Shown here: positions 1 through 9,074 of the stretch, one piece after another
Layout of the letters: every line of letters starts with the position of its first letter
How positions within the stretch are numbered: position 1 is the stretch's first letter
DNA from: CAYLMG01 sp964493425
GTDB taxonomy: Bacteria > Planctomycetota > Phycisphaerae > Sedimentisphaerales > Anaerobacaceae
Assembly: GCA_964493425.1 (NCBI GenBank)
Contig: CAZBMW010000004.1
Coordinates: forward strand, 94,566-158,565
Direction: 5' to 3'
Length of the DNA stretch: 64,000 nucleotides
The notes under the pieces: model-generated
What the model was told of the DNA's origin: nothing
Database searches by the model: none
What the model saw: only the letters and a program-made list of their open reading frames with translations
Position numbers and translations under genes: made by a program

Positions 1-513
1 ATAGTAACAACACGATATAAACCTTCGGAAACGATAAAGTTTATGAATCAGCAGGTTATTAAATATCCGGAGCTACAGGTATTTCGCAGTGATGCAAAAA
101 TTCCTGATAAGCTGTGTTTAACAGACCCTGACGGCTGCTGCGAAATACTCAAGGTTGAACCGGCGCGCAGAGCAATAGAAGAGATGCAAGTATCCTGCTG
201 GGTTACGGGCCTTCGCTGCACTGAAGGCAGGACACGAACGGATTTTAAGGAAATAGAAGAGCGTGATGAAGGGCTTATAAAGCTTAATCCTATTTTAATC
301 TGGTATGAACGCGAGGTATGGCAGTACTTAGCTCTTAACAAGGTAGATGTAAATCCTTTATATACCAAGGGTTATCGTTCTCTTGGGTGTGAGCCATGCA
401 CAAAAATTACTACGGGAGCCGACGAAAGAGCCGGCAGGTGGATAGGAACAAGCAAGTGTGGAGGCGAGTGCGGTATCCATACCCGGCCGTTAAAGGTTAA
501 CAGTCAAGTTTAA
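1..513 (+). CDS. cysH: Phosphoadenylyl/adenylyl-sulfate reductase, C-terminal part (cut by window start)
   Basis: Reduces activated sulfate (APS or PAPS) to sulfite in the cytoplasm during sulfate assimilation. The frame is open to base 1, so the gene begins outside the window; the ATG at 43 is internal. Visible are a double cysteine (DGCCEILK, window codons 46-47), a CEPC pair, and the C-terminal ECGIH motif that carries the catalytic cysteine in this family. The CC plus CxxC set is the [4Fe-4S] signature of the APS-using branch, so APS is the likelier substrate (inference). The stop lies one base before a siroheme reductase gene, which would take the sulfite on to sulfide; the two are almost certainly co-transcribed. 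Confidence 0.88.
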   Translation: MVTTRYKPSETIKFMNQQVIKYPELQVFRSDAKIPDKLCLTDPDGCCEILKVEPARRAIEEMQVSCWVTGLRCTEGRTRTDFKEIEERDEGLIKLNPILIWYEREVWQYLALNKVDVNPLYTKGYRSLGCEPCTKITTGADERAGRWIGTSKCGGECGIHTRPLKVNSQV

Positions 514-514
514 G

Positions 515-1831
515 ATGAAAAAAAACGGGAAAGACAATTTCAATAATGAGTCGGCGAATCCATATCTGGGGGTTTATCCGCAAAGACAAACCGGTCTTTA
601 TATGCAACGGATAAAGATATTCGGAGGGAGGATAGGCTGGCAGCAATGGCGTAGAATAGCTGAATTGGCAGGACGATATTCAAATAAAAGCCCCATACAT
701 ATAACAACCCGCCAGGATATTGAACTTCATAATATCAGAGGCTGTGATATTGCATCTGTTCATAAAGGTCTTGCAGAAGTGTTACTATCAACATCGGGGA
801 CAGGCGGGAATTCCATAAGGAATATTACGCAATGTTCCGGCTGTGACTTGATGGGAGAAGGTTTCGATTTGATGCCGATAGCAAGTTTAGTCAATTGCGA
901 GCTTTCAGTCCTGCCTGAAATTTATAACCTGCCCCGCAAGTTCAAGATAAGCTTTTCCGGCTGTCCAAAGGCCTGCGCAAAGCCGTGGTTAAGCGACCTT
1001 GGATTCATAGCTGGATCGGCCGGCCTTTTCAGATTAATCGGTGCAGGCTCGTTCGGTCCGAGGCCTGCACTTGGTATCGAGCTTTATCAAAATCTGAAAA
1101 CAAGTGAAATACTGTCTTTGTGTATAGCATCACTTAAGCTATTCGAGCAATTCGGCGACAGGCAAAACAGACGACGGGCGCGCTTTCGGCATATAAGGGA
1201 AAAATTCGGAGACGAACGCTTCAAAGATGAACTTGACTACAGATTCAAAATGATAAAACAAAGTCAAATGTGGCCTGATATTACAATTGTTAAGCGCAAA
1301 AATAAGGTCAGATACTTTTATCGTTTACAATTAGCATGCGGCAATATTAATACCCAACAAGCAATAGAACTGGCTGAGATTGCTGAGCCGAGGGGAGCGG
1401 TACTAAGAATAAATCTGGAGCACGGTTTAGAGATTTACAGCGACAAAAAAATCGAACTGCCATTAAGCTTATCCGAATATTTGAACAAGCCAATAATAAT
1501 CGCTTGCCCCGGCGGCAGGAGCTGTCCAAACGGTTTAACAGATACAAATGCAACGTCAGAGGCAATAAGGAGAGAATTAAAGAATACTAAAATTTTAAGT
1601 CAGAGAATTTGTATATCAGGCTGTCCGAACGGCTGTGCACACAGTTACACAGCAGACATCGGGCTATTAGGACAAAAAAGCAAGCAAAATGGAAGGACAA
1701 TTCAATGCTACCGCCTATATTGCGGAGGAGGTAACGGTGAAAATGGCAGGTTTGCGCGAGAAAGGGAACTCGTCCTGGCTCAAGATGCCCCAAAGCTTGT
1801 AAAAGAGCTTATTACGAGAACAGACGAATAA
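515..1831 (+). CDS. Siroheme [4Fe-4S] sulfite/nitrite reductase
   Basis: 438 residues with the two-fold repeated layout of the nitrite/sulfite reductase family: an N-terminal ferredoxin-like half domain (GVYPQRQTGLYMQ, TTRQDIELHNI), a first siroheme domain (QCSGCD, SGCPKAC), then a second copy of each. The cluster/siroheme ligands are clear near the end: C-x5-C (CPGGRSC), 32 residues, then C-x3-C (CPNGC). The start ATG is one base after the cysH stop, so translation is coupled. Next to cysH the expected role is reduction of sulfite to sulfide for cysteine synthesis; nitrite reduction cannot be excluded from sequence alone. At 438 residues it is shorter than plant or NirA-type enzymes (about 550). 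Confidence 0.85.
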   Translation: MKKNGKDNFNNESANPYLGVYPQRQTGLYMQRIKIFGGRIGWQQWRRIAELAGRYSNKSPIHITTRQDIELHNIRGCDIASVHKGLAEVLLSTSGTGGNSIRNITQCSGCDLMGEGFDLMPIASLVNCELSVLPEIYNLPRKFKISFSGCPKACAKPWLSDLGFIAGSAGLFRLIGAGSFGPRPALGIELYQNLKTSEILSLCIASLKLFEQFGDRQNRRRARFRHIREKFGDERFKDELDYRFKMIKQSQMWPDITIVKRKNKVRYFYRLQLACGNINTQQAIELAEIAEPRGAVLRINLEHGLEIYSDKKIELPLSLSEYLNKPIIIACPGGRSCPNGLTDTNATSEAIRRELKNTKILSQRICISGCPNGCAHSYTADIGLLGQKSKQNGRTIQCYRLYCGGGNGENGRFARERELVLAQDAPKLVKELITRTDE

Positions 1832-2018
1832 ACCCGGCATTTTACGCATTTCGATAAGTTCATATTATATAAGAAGTTAAAGTCAAACAACATTTTCAAG
1901 TGATGAAAAAGGCCTTTGAAAACAGACGTCAAAAGTCAAAATACTTGACAAGAATTCCGGTTGAGATTAAAATGATAAAGTATCATCAGAAACTTTTTCT
2001 TTTAAGGGGATGTTAAGG

Positions 2019-4397
2019 ATGGCAAAATCTTCCAAAAAGAAAATTGCATTTATTTCCTCGTATCCGCCAAGAAAATGCGGGATAGCAACTTTTACGTCAG
2101 ACCTTATCGAAAGTATCCGTTCGTCAACTAAGGGCGGCTTCGAGCCCCTGGTGGTGGCAATGCAGTCAGAAAAGTATAAATACCGCGACCCTGTGAAGTT
2201 CGAAATTCGGCAGGATGTTAAAAACGATTACCTATGTGCAGCGGATTACATTAACTTCAGCCATGTTGACCTCGTCAGCGTACAACACGAATACGGTCTT
2301 TTCGGCGGTGATGCAGGCTCATACCTGAGCCTTCTTCTGAATCGACTAAACGCACCGATAATAACAACGCTTCATACTCTTCTCGACAAGCCTGCGCCTG
2401 AGTACTATGAGTCGCTGGTAGACGTATGCAATGCCTCATATAAAGTAATAACGATGAACAAACGAGGCGTTGAAATGCTTGGTGACATATACGGGATAGA
2501 TAAAAAGAAGGTTGAGCTGATTGCTCACGGGATACCCGATTTGCCTTTTGTAGACAATAACTACTACAAGCATAAATTTGGCATTGAAAACAGAAAAACA
2601 ATTCTGACATTCGGTCTTCTGAGTAAAAATAAAGGTATAGAGGTAATGCTGAAGGCGATGCCAAAGATAATTGAGGCTGAGCCGTCAGTTCTTTACATAA
2701 TCCTAGGTATGACACACCCACTGGTACTAAAAGAAGAAGGAGAATCGTACAGATTCAGTCTCCAGAGGCTGACCCAGCAGTTAGAATGCAACGAATACGT
2801 AATGTTTCATAACAGATTCGTAAGCGATGAAGAGCTGCATAATTTTTTATGTGCGGCTGACATATATGTTACACCATACATGAATGCAGCACAACTGACA
2901 AGCGGCACTTTGTCTTACGCCGTTGGGACAGGCAAGGCAGTCGTCTCGACGCCGTACTGGGCAGCCGAGGAACTTTTAGCGGGCGGTCGAGGCAAACTTG
3001 TCAGGTTCGGCGATTCAAGGCAACTTGCTGAAACAATAATCGAGATACTTAAAGATGAGTCGCTATATTATTCGCTTCGGAGAAAAGCATACGATTACGG
3101 CCGGTCTCGAACCTGGCCTAAAATAGGGCATGCATATTGGAAACTATTCAGCTCAATCAAGCTGCCAATCCCCATCACACCAAAGAAGCTGCCAGCGGGC
3201 GCTAAAGGCACACCGAGTATTGAAATACCCGAGCCGTCATTAGTACACATTAAAAGACTTACCGACGATACGGGGATGTTTCAACACGCAAAATTTATTG
3301 TTCCGAACCGTAAATACGGATACTGTACAGACGACAACGCACGAGCGGTAATCGCAATGAGCCGTTATTATTCACAGTACCCGGAACCGGAGGCGATGCG
3401 CCTCTTCGATATATATCTATCGTTTATTATGCACTCGCAGGATAAAAACGGTCTTGTGAGAAACTTTATGAACTTTGACAGGAGCTGGATGGAAAACGAA
3501 CCGATGCACGATGCTCTCGGGCGTGCACTGTGGGCGTTTGGGACGGTTATGGCTAACTCACCATCACCAGATTATATACCGATAATCAAGGACTGCTTTG
3601 ACAGGTCGGTAAAACATATAAAGAAACTACTTCCCAAAGGAATAGCATACTCGATACTGGGAATGAGCGATTATTTAAGACAGTTTCCCGGCGCCAGTGA
3701 CATCAAGCGTGAGATGGAACTGGCAGCAGACGAGCTTTTATTGCAATACGAAGAAAACAGCTACCCGAACTGGCAGTGGTTCGAAGATATTTTAACATAC
3801 GACAACGCGATACTACCTTATTCCATGTTCGTAGCGGGACAAACACTGTCAGAGAAATATTTCGACGTTGCAAAAAAGACATTTAAGTTTTTACTTTCCA
3901 AAACCTACAACGGCAATCATTTCAGCTTTGTGGGGAGCAACGGCTGGTACGAGCGAGGAAAGACAAAGGCCGAATTTGACCAACAACCAGTAGAGGCTGC
4001 AAGCACCGTAATGATGCTAAAAGCCGCCTATGATGTTACAGGTGACAGCGAACTTCTGAAACTTCAGAAAAAAGCCTTCGACTGGTTTTTGGGTGAAAAT
4101 GACCTGCACATTCCGGTTTATAACTTCAAGACCAAAGGCTGTCACGATGGTCTTATGCAGGGAGGAGTTAACACCAATCAGGGAGCTGAAAGCATGCTGA
4201 GCTTTTTGTTGAGCCTGTTGACAATCGTCGAAAACTATACCGCCCTTGAAAAAATCGACTCCGGTAGCGAGGCTGGTGGAAAAGCAGTGACAGCACAACA
4301 AAATCAAAAGATACAACAGACAAACGGTTCCATACCTATAGAGGATTTGCCCACAAACGCAAAACCGGACAAAGGGAAGGTAACAGAGTCCACATAA
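2019..4397 (+). CDS. GT4-family glycosyltransferase fused to a C-terminal alpha/alpha-barrel-like domain
   Basis: 792 residues in two parts. Residues about 1-395 are a GT-B glycosyltransferase of family 4: FISSYPPRKCGIATFT at the N terminus, VQHEYGLFGGDAG, and the sugar-nucleotide side around TFGLLSKNKGIEVML and VTPYMNAAQLTSGTLSYAVG. Residues about 405-750 are a helical region with repeated Trp/Tyr-rich motifs (RKYGYCTDDNARAV, NWQWFEDILTYDNA, GGVNTNQGAESMLSFL), resembling an (alpha/alpha)6 glycosidase-like fold often found fused to such transferases; its function is not known to me. The ATG at 2019 is chosen because AAGGGG lies 9 bases upstream; an in-frame ATG at 2010 overlaps that ribosome site. 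The tail after residue 750 is low-complexity. Substrate unknown. Confidence 0.8.
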   Translation: MAKSSKKKIAFISSYPPRKCGIATFTSDLIESIRSSTKGGFEPLVVAMQSEKYKYRDPVKFEIRQDVKNDYLCAADYINFSHVDLVSVQHEYGLFGGDAGSYLSLLLNRLNAPIITTLHTLLDKPAPEYYESLVDVCNASYKVITMNKRGVEMLGDIYGIDKKKVELIAHGIPDLPFVDNNYYKHKFGIENRKTILTFGLLSKNKGIEVMLKAMPKIIEAEPSVLYIILGMTHPLVLKEEGESYRFSLQRLTQQLECNEYVMFHNRFVSDEELHNFLCAADIYVTPYMNAAQLTSGTLSYAVGTGKAVVSTPYWAAEELLAGGRGKLVRFGDSRQLAETIIEILKDESLYYSLRRKAYDYGRSRTWPKIGHAYWKLFSSIKLPIPITPKKLPAGAKGTPSIEIPEPSLVHIKRLTDDTGMFQHAKFIVPNRKYGYCTDDNARAVIAMSRYYSQYPEPEAMRLFDIYLSFIMHSQDKNGLVRNFMNFDRSWMENEPMHDALGRALWAFGTVMANSPSPDYIPIIKDCFDRSVKHIKKLLPKGIAYSILGMSDYLRQFPGASDIKREMELAADELLLQYEENSYPNWQWFEDILTYDNAILPYSMFVAGQTLSEKYFDVAKKTFKFLLSKTYNGNHFSFVGSNGWYERGKTKAEFDQQPVEAASTVMMLKAAYDVTGDSELLKLQKKAFDWFLGENDLHIPVYNFKTKGCHDGLMQGGVNTNQGAESMLSFLLSLLTIVENYTALEKIDSGSEAGGKAVTAQQNQKIQQTNGSIPIEDLPTNAKPDKGKVTEST

Positions 4398-4447
4398 AAG
4401 CCAGACGCATTGTTTAGATTATCGACTTTGGAATCCGCCGGAAATAA

Positions 4448-4585
4448 CTACTGTCCTTCGAGCAATTCAGCGGTTTTTTCACCGGTCCACTGAATGTCGC
4501 CGCCCAATCCCTGAACCGTCTGACAATTGGCTAAAGCAAGGAATAAAACAATTAAAACAAGTACTAAAAGAACCTTTTTTATCAT
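4448..4585 (-). CDS. Entericidin-like micro-lipoprotein (45 aa)
   Basis: A 45-codon gene found by reading the minus strand. The product begins MIKKVLLVLVLIVLFLALANC: a charged start, a hydrophobic stretch, and a cysteine at residue 21 where a lipid would be attached. The part after the cysteine, CQTVQGLGGDIQWTGEK, matches the entericidin pattern (C-N/Q-T-x-x-G-x-G-x-D-I-x-x-x-G). Entericidins are tiny envelope lipoproteins implicated in stationary-phase or stress-induced lysis. The -1 residue of the lipobox is Asn, which is unusual. AGGA sits just before the ATG. It lies alone between two plus-strand genes. Family assignment rests on the motif only. Confidence 0.72.
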   Translation of the reverse strand: MIKKVLLVLVLIVLFLALANCQTVQGLGGDIQWTGEKTAELLEGQ

Positions 4586-4743
4586 TTCCTAAAATCCTTT
4601 TTCTGCAAAAATCTTTCCAGGCAACACTCTTGCGCAAATGCGAGAAACCTTACAAGCCCTTCAATGTTAAAGCTATGCACCCTTTTAATAAAGATGTATA
4701 ATATTATCGGTCAGGAGCAGCAATTTACATAAGAAAAGTTGCA

Positions 4744-5514
4744 ATGAAGATAGCCAGCTTCAATGTTAATGGTTTGCGAGCGCGTCTGGGAGTCGTGTTG
4801 GAATGGCTCGAAAAACAGATGCCTGATGTTCTCTGCCTGCAGGAAACCAAAGTCCAAGATGAAGAGTTTCCAATAGAGGCCTTTGAGAAAAGCGGCTACG
4901 AGTATATATATTCGGGGCAAAAAAGCTATAATGGAGTGGCGGTTTTCAGTAAAGGACCGATAAAAAACGCCCAATACGGTTTTGAGCAGGAGCCTAAAGA
5001 TAAAAGCCGCTTTATAAAAGCAGAAATCAATGGTATCATAATCGTCAATACCTACGTTCCGCAGGGTTACTCGCCGGAATCAGAGAAGTTCCAATATAAA
5101 TTAAACTGGTTTAAACGACTGCAGAAATATTTTGAAAGTAATTTCGAGCCGGCTGAGCCAATAGTGTGGATGGGAGATTTCAACGTAGCTCCGGAAGCAA
5201 TAGATGTGTATGACCCGGAAGGTTTGCTGGGACATGTATGTTTTAATCCTGAAGTTACAGAAGCTTTACGGTCGGTCACCAAATGGGGTTTTGTAGATTT
5301 ATTCAGAAAGAGCTGTAAAGATGCCAGCCAATATACGTACTGGGACTACCGGATGCGGGGTTCGTTTAAGAGAAATCTAGGCTGGCGGTTAGACCATATT
5401 ATGGCAACGAAGCCGATGGCTGACAAATGCAGGAGTTGCTATATCGATAAGGAACCTCGTGGCGCGGAGCGGCCGAGCGACCATACACCCATCGTGGCTG
5501 AGTTTAACTGTTAA
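4744..5514 (+). CDS. xthA: Exodeoxyribonuclease III (AP endonuclease)
   Basis: 256 residues, the normal length for ExoIII of the endonuclease/exonuclease/phosphatase fold. It cuts DNA 5' of abasic sites and trims 3' ends in base-excision repair. Landmarks: N-terminal MKIASFNVNGLRAR, the metal-ligand glutamate in LQETKVQDEEFP, GDFNVAPEAIDV (catalytic Asp/Asn), RLDHIM, and the C-terminal SDHTPIV with the catalytic histidine. No good ribosome site is visible before the ATG; a TATAAT lies at 4697-4702, about 40 bases upstream. It appears to be transcribed alone. Confidence 0.93.
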   Translation: MKIASFNVNGLRARLGVVLEWLEKQMPDVLCLQETKVQDEEFPIEAFEKSGYEYIYSGQKSYNGVAVFSKGPIKNAQYGFEQEPKDKSRFIKAEINGIIIVNTYVPQGYSPESEKFQYKLNWFKRLQKYFESNFEPAEPIVWMGDFNVAPEAIDVYDPEGLLGHVCFNPEVTEALRSVTKWGFVDLFRKSCKDASQYTYWDYRMRGSFKRNLGWRLDHIMATKPMADKCRSCYIDKEPRGAERPSDHTPIVAEFNC

Positions 5515-5731
5515 AGAAGATACCAAAAATGCTTTACAAAAAACTACTTGCAATTCCGGACAATATTTGTTAAACTCATAATTTACGAAAACCTGCAATA
5601 CTTAAGTAGTGGCAGACAGAGAGAAAACCGAACAATGAATCCTTGAGCACTAGGAATATGGCTGCTGGTTCTTCTAATTGACAATCGAAAAAATAATCAA
5701 TATGTGGCAGCATTATTGGAGGGCAATAATT

Positions 5732-7804
5732 ATGAGCACAAGAGAAATAAAGATTCTATTTATGGTGATTTTAGCTTTATTTTGTATAAATGTTTACGGT
5801 ATTGGGCCTACTGATGACACATTCATTGATGAATTCTACCCCGATACAATTAACGGTAGCAAGAATCGTTTGATTGTAAGGTGTATGAACCTGAATCCCG
5901 GCGAGTTAGACACTCTGCTGAAATTTGATTTGAGCTGGATTCCGGATGAGGCAGAAGTTCAATCCGCAGAACTTTCTTTATATTATTATCAATACGTTGA
6001 TTGTGATCCTGTGGGCAGGCAGCTTGATGCATTTCGGATTACAGGAAACTGGGACGAGGACACAACGACCTGGAATAGCAAGCCGAGCTATAACTCAACT
6101 GCGGTTGCCACGGCGTACGCACCGGGCTCGTATGGAAGGATATACTGGGACGTTACGGACAGTGTCAGAGATTTCCACAACGGTACATATACAAATTACG
6201 GCTGGCAGATAATGGATGTCGAATCAAGCGGCAACTGTATGATTTATTTCCGCTCGAAAGAGTATATGGCAGGCATCGGTATGAGCCCTTATCTCGAGTT
6301 AGAATTAAACATTATATTCGTCGATAAAGATGCGATTTATGGAGCCAACAACGGGAGCAGCTGGCCCAACGCCTACACGAATCTTCAGGATGCACTAAAT
6401 GCAGCGGTTGCGGGTGATGAGATATGGGTAGCTGAGGGTATTTACAAGCCCGATGAAGGCAGCAGCCAGACACCGGGCGACAGAACAGAAAGCTTTTGGC
6501 TAATAGACGATGTCGCTATCTACGGCGGTTTCGTTGGTGTTGAGACCAGCAGGGATCAGCGCGACTGGGAAAATAATGTAACGATTCTCAGCGGTAACAT
6601 CGGCAACACAGGCATACATACTGATAACAGCTATCATGTCGTCTCAAGCGACAGCACTGCAGGGCCAAGCGCTATTCTCGATGGTTTCACAATTAAACGA
6701 GGATATGCCGATGGTTCATTATCCTGGCAGGACCGCGGCGCAGGAATGCTGAACGACGATAGTGATCCTACGATTGCCAATTGTAAATTCCGCTACAACA
6801 CGGCAGAAAGCGACGGCGGGGGAATGTACAACTATATCTGCGATTTGACAATAAGCAATTGCCTGTTCAGCAACAATTCGGCAGAGGAAGGCGGAGGAAT
6901 GTATAATGGAGGTCATAGCCCCACGGTGAGTAATTGTATTTTCACCGAAAATACTGCTGTAGATGGTGGTGGTATGTACAACAGCCAGAACTCGCCTGTG
7001 ATTAGCAATTGCAGCTTTACCAGCAACCCGGCTGATAAAGGCGGCGGGATGTACAACAGAGAGGCTGAATCGATGGTTTTCAATTGCAGTTTTACGAACA
7101 ACCAAGCTACCAATGGCGGCGGGATATTCAATGAACGTTCCCATACTCCGATATTTACGAATTGCGAGTTTATCGGCAATACAGCCAGCGAAAACGGCGG
7201 CGGGATAGTCAATGAAAACCTCACTTTTACAGATATTATTAATTGCAGCTTTTCAGGGAATTCGGCGGTTCTGTCGGGTGGCGGCATTTATAACGATACC
7301 ATAAGTGATCCGAGTTATCCGAAAGTCACAAATTGCATTCTCTGGGGCAACAGCGACAGCGGCGGTTCGGATGAGTCCGCTCAAATTCACGGATGCTCTC
7401 CGGATGTGAGCTACAGTTGCATCCAGGACAATGACCCGGACGACGGTTCAATACCCTTCGGCGGCGCAGCCAATCATAATATCGATGATGACCCTCTTTA
7501 TGTAAATGCCGCGGCAGGAGATTTGAAGCTACTGGGAGATTCGCCGTGTATCGAGGCGGGCGATAATGCATCGGTGCCGGCAGACGCAGCCGACCTTGAC
7601 GGCGATGGAAACACCGGCGAGCAAACGCCGTTAGACCTTGACGACAACCTAAGATTTCAAGACGGCGACTGTGACGACAACGAGATAGTCGATATGGGTG
7701 CTTATGAGTTCATTTGGGTCTATGCAGGCGACCTCGACGATGACTGCGATGTTGACTTCGACGATTTCGCAATATTTTCCAGAAACTGGCTAGCAGGTAA
7801 ATGA
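5732..7804 (+). CDS. Secreted protein: DNRLRE domain, Pmp-like beta-helix repeats, dockerin
   Basis: 690 residues. The ATG at 5732 is favoured over the upstream in-frame ATG at 5678 because GGAGGG lies 8 bases before it and a classical signal peptide follows (about residues 1-23). Residues about 28-195 look like a DNRLRE domain (DDTFIDEFYPDT, LLKFDLSWIP, WDEDTTTW). Residues about 205-620 form a right-handed beta-helix built on repeats of NCxFxxNxAxxGGGMYN type, as in polymorphic outer-membrane proteins. The C terminus (GDLDDDCDVDFDDFAIFSRNWL) is a calcium-loop dockerin type I-like segment. Likely exported and attached or displayed; no catalytic motif is evident. Dockerins without known cohesins are common in planctomycetes. 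Confidence 0.8.
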   Translation: MSTREIKILFMVILALFCINVYGIGPTDDTFIDEFYPDTINGSKNRLIVRCMNLNPGELDTLLKFDLSWIPDEAEVQSAELSLYYYQYVDCDPVGRQLDAFRITGNWDEDTTTWNSKPSYNSTAVATAYAPGSYGRIYWDVTDSVRDFHNGTYTNYGWQIMDVESSGNCMIYFRSKEYMAGIGMSPYLELELNIIFVDKDAIYGANNGSSWPNAYTNLQDALNAAVAGDEIWVAEGIYKPDEGSSQTPGDRTESFWLIDDVAIYGGFVGVETSRDQRDWENNVTILSGNIGNTGIHTDNSYHVVSSDSTAGPSAILDGFTIKRGYADGSLSWQDRGAGMLNDDSDPTIANCKFRYNTAESDGGGMYNYICDLTISNCLFSNNSAEEGGGMYNGGHSPTVSNCIFTENTAVDGGGMYNSQNSPVISNCSFTSNPADKGGGMYNREAESMVFNCSFTNNQATNGGGIFNERSHTPIFTNCEFIGNTASENGGGIVNENLTFTDIINCSFSGNSAVLSGGGIYNDTISDPSYPKVTNCILWGNSDSGGSDESAQIHGCSPDVSYSCIQDNDPDDGSIPFGGAANHNIDDDPLYVNAAAGDLKLLGDSPCIEAGDNASVPADAADLDGDGNTGEQTPLDLDDNLRFQDGDCDDNEIVDMGAYEFIWVYAGDLDDDCDVDFDDFAIFSRNWLAGK

Positions 7805-7886
7805 AAGTTAATCCACGGTGAATAGAAGTTTAGTCCCGTTCGACGCGACAGATTCACGAGACTGAAGAATTAGTGGCGAAACTCAA

Positions 7887-7957
7887 CTGGGGAACAGGGA
7901 CTCGAACCCCGACTAACTGATCCAGAGTCAGTTGTGCTACCATTACACTATTCCCCA
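7887..7957 (-). tRNA. tRNA-Gln (CTG)
   Basis: On the minus strand a full cloverleaf can be drawn: acceptor TGGGGAA/TTCCCCA, anticodon stem ACTGA/TCAGT around loop CTCTGGA (anticodon CTG), and a T arm GGGGTTCGAGTCCC. The discriminator is G. No CCA is encoded. Confidence 0.95.
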
Positions 7958-8225
7958 GCAACCATCAATTCATTAAATCGAGGCGATTTATTGCTGCAGC
8001 CGATATCAATCAGCGTGCGCCTCCGGCTGATTATAACACCGACTTTCGGTTCTTCAAGGTTAAAAAAATCTAAAGACGTGTTTGCCGTCAGCAGAAGTGG
8101 CAAATAATCCAAAAACACCCCTTGCCTACTCGTTGCGACGCAATGCAGCGAACAGACAACAGAGCTAAAGAAGACCCGGCAGTAAATTGCAAGCTCATAT
8201 ATCAATCCAATCAGCACATCACTCA
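7958..8225. other. Intergenic spacer without a recognised gene
   Basis: Between tRNA-Gln and the next gene's promoter. A minus-strand ORF here runs into the tRNA and shows no protein features, so I do not call it. Nothing else is seen. Confidence 0.5.
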
Positions 8226-8252
8226 TTGACAATCTACCGTTAAATCTATAAT
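8226..8252 (+). promoter_or_regulatory. Sigma70-type promoter, predicted leaderless
   Basis: TTGACA (8226-8231), 15 bases, TATAAT (8247-8252). The ATG at 8262 begins 9 bases after the -10 box, so the transcript would start at or next to the start codon. No Shine-Dalgarno sequence is present. Confidence 0.65.
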
Positions 8253-8261
8253 CTATTGTAT

Positions 8262-9068
8262 ATGATTCGTTTTTTTCATATTGCGGTTATGTTCTGGCTG
8301 ACAGCACTGCTTACCAGTTGCAATGGCCAGAAACAACAAAATACAAAACCCGTCTGGGAAGATGTAAAACTCGGCGACCTCGCCCCCGCCGGACAGAAGC
8401 CGCAAATTCAGCGGCTGGATTCCATAAATTTCCAGGTTAATATCTTCGAAACACCGGCTGAAAACACCGGTAAGCTAAATGAGATTTCAGAAATCCTCTA
8501 CACTCAGCCATTCAGATTCAAACACTTCAAAGCCTTCGGCGCTAATTCATTTTCAGTCGGCTTCGGCAGGACAAGTTTGGGCGACCAAATCTTCGATATG
8601 CTTTCAGAAGCCGGCGCAAAAAGAGTCGGCTCGTCAGTGATATTACTTTCCGACGGCCGGTATGACGACCTGCCAGTTAATAGGCTATTCAACAGAACAA
8701 GCATTTACTATACTTCAACCGACGGCTCAATCAAGACGGAGAGCATCGGGCCGGGCCAGCTTGCACTGCGAATAAAGGCGCAAAAAATACCGGGTTTAAG
8801 AGGCGTCTGCAACGTCAGCTTTACGCCGGTGTCCCCCTCGCCGTTAAAACAGCTAACCACCAAATCATCCGACAGCTCAGAGTCTAATGATACGTTCTTC
8901 GAGTCCTGCAGTTTCAGCCTGAAGATGAGTCCGGGTGACTTCATATATCTTCGGCCTTTGCAATACATCAGCCACCAAAACTCATTAGGCAGTCTTTTCT
9001 TCAGCAGAGCCGCTGCGAGGCCGTACGTTGTCAGTTTCCTCATCATCTGTACACAAATTAGTGATTGA
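8262..9068 (+). CDS. Putative lipoprotein of unknown function
   Basis: 268 residues from ATG 8262 (a TTG at 8256 is also in frame). The N terminus is a lipoprotein signal: hydrophobic segment then LLTSC, a good lipobox with Cys at about residue 20, so the protein should be anchored to a membrane facing the periplasm. The rest has no motif I recognise; it contains a Ser-rich stretch near residue 205 and ends in a mildly hydrophobic segment. It stops six bases before the DUF362 gene and is probably co-transcribed with it. Function unknown. Confidence 0.7.
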   Translation: MIRFFHIAVMFWLTALLTSCNGQKQQNTKPVWEDVKLGDLAPAGQKPQIQRLDSINFQVNIFETPAENTGKLNEISEILYTQPFRFKHFKAFGANSFSVGFGRTSLGDQIFDMLSEAGAKRVGSSVILLSDGRYDDLPVNRLFNRTSIYYTSTDGSIKTESIGPGQLALRIKAQKIPGLRGVCNVSFTPVSPSPLKQLTTKSSDSSESNDTFFESCSFSLKMSPGDFIYLRPLQYISHQNSLGSLFFSRAAARPYVVSFLIICTQISD

Positions 9069-9074
9069 ACATAT

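Noticed and set aside
7948..8232. 94-residue minus-strand ORF
   Set aside because: It runs into the tRNA-Gln gene, has no ribosome site and no recognisable protein features.
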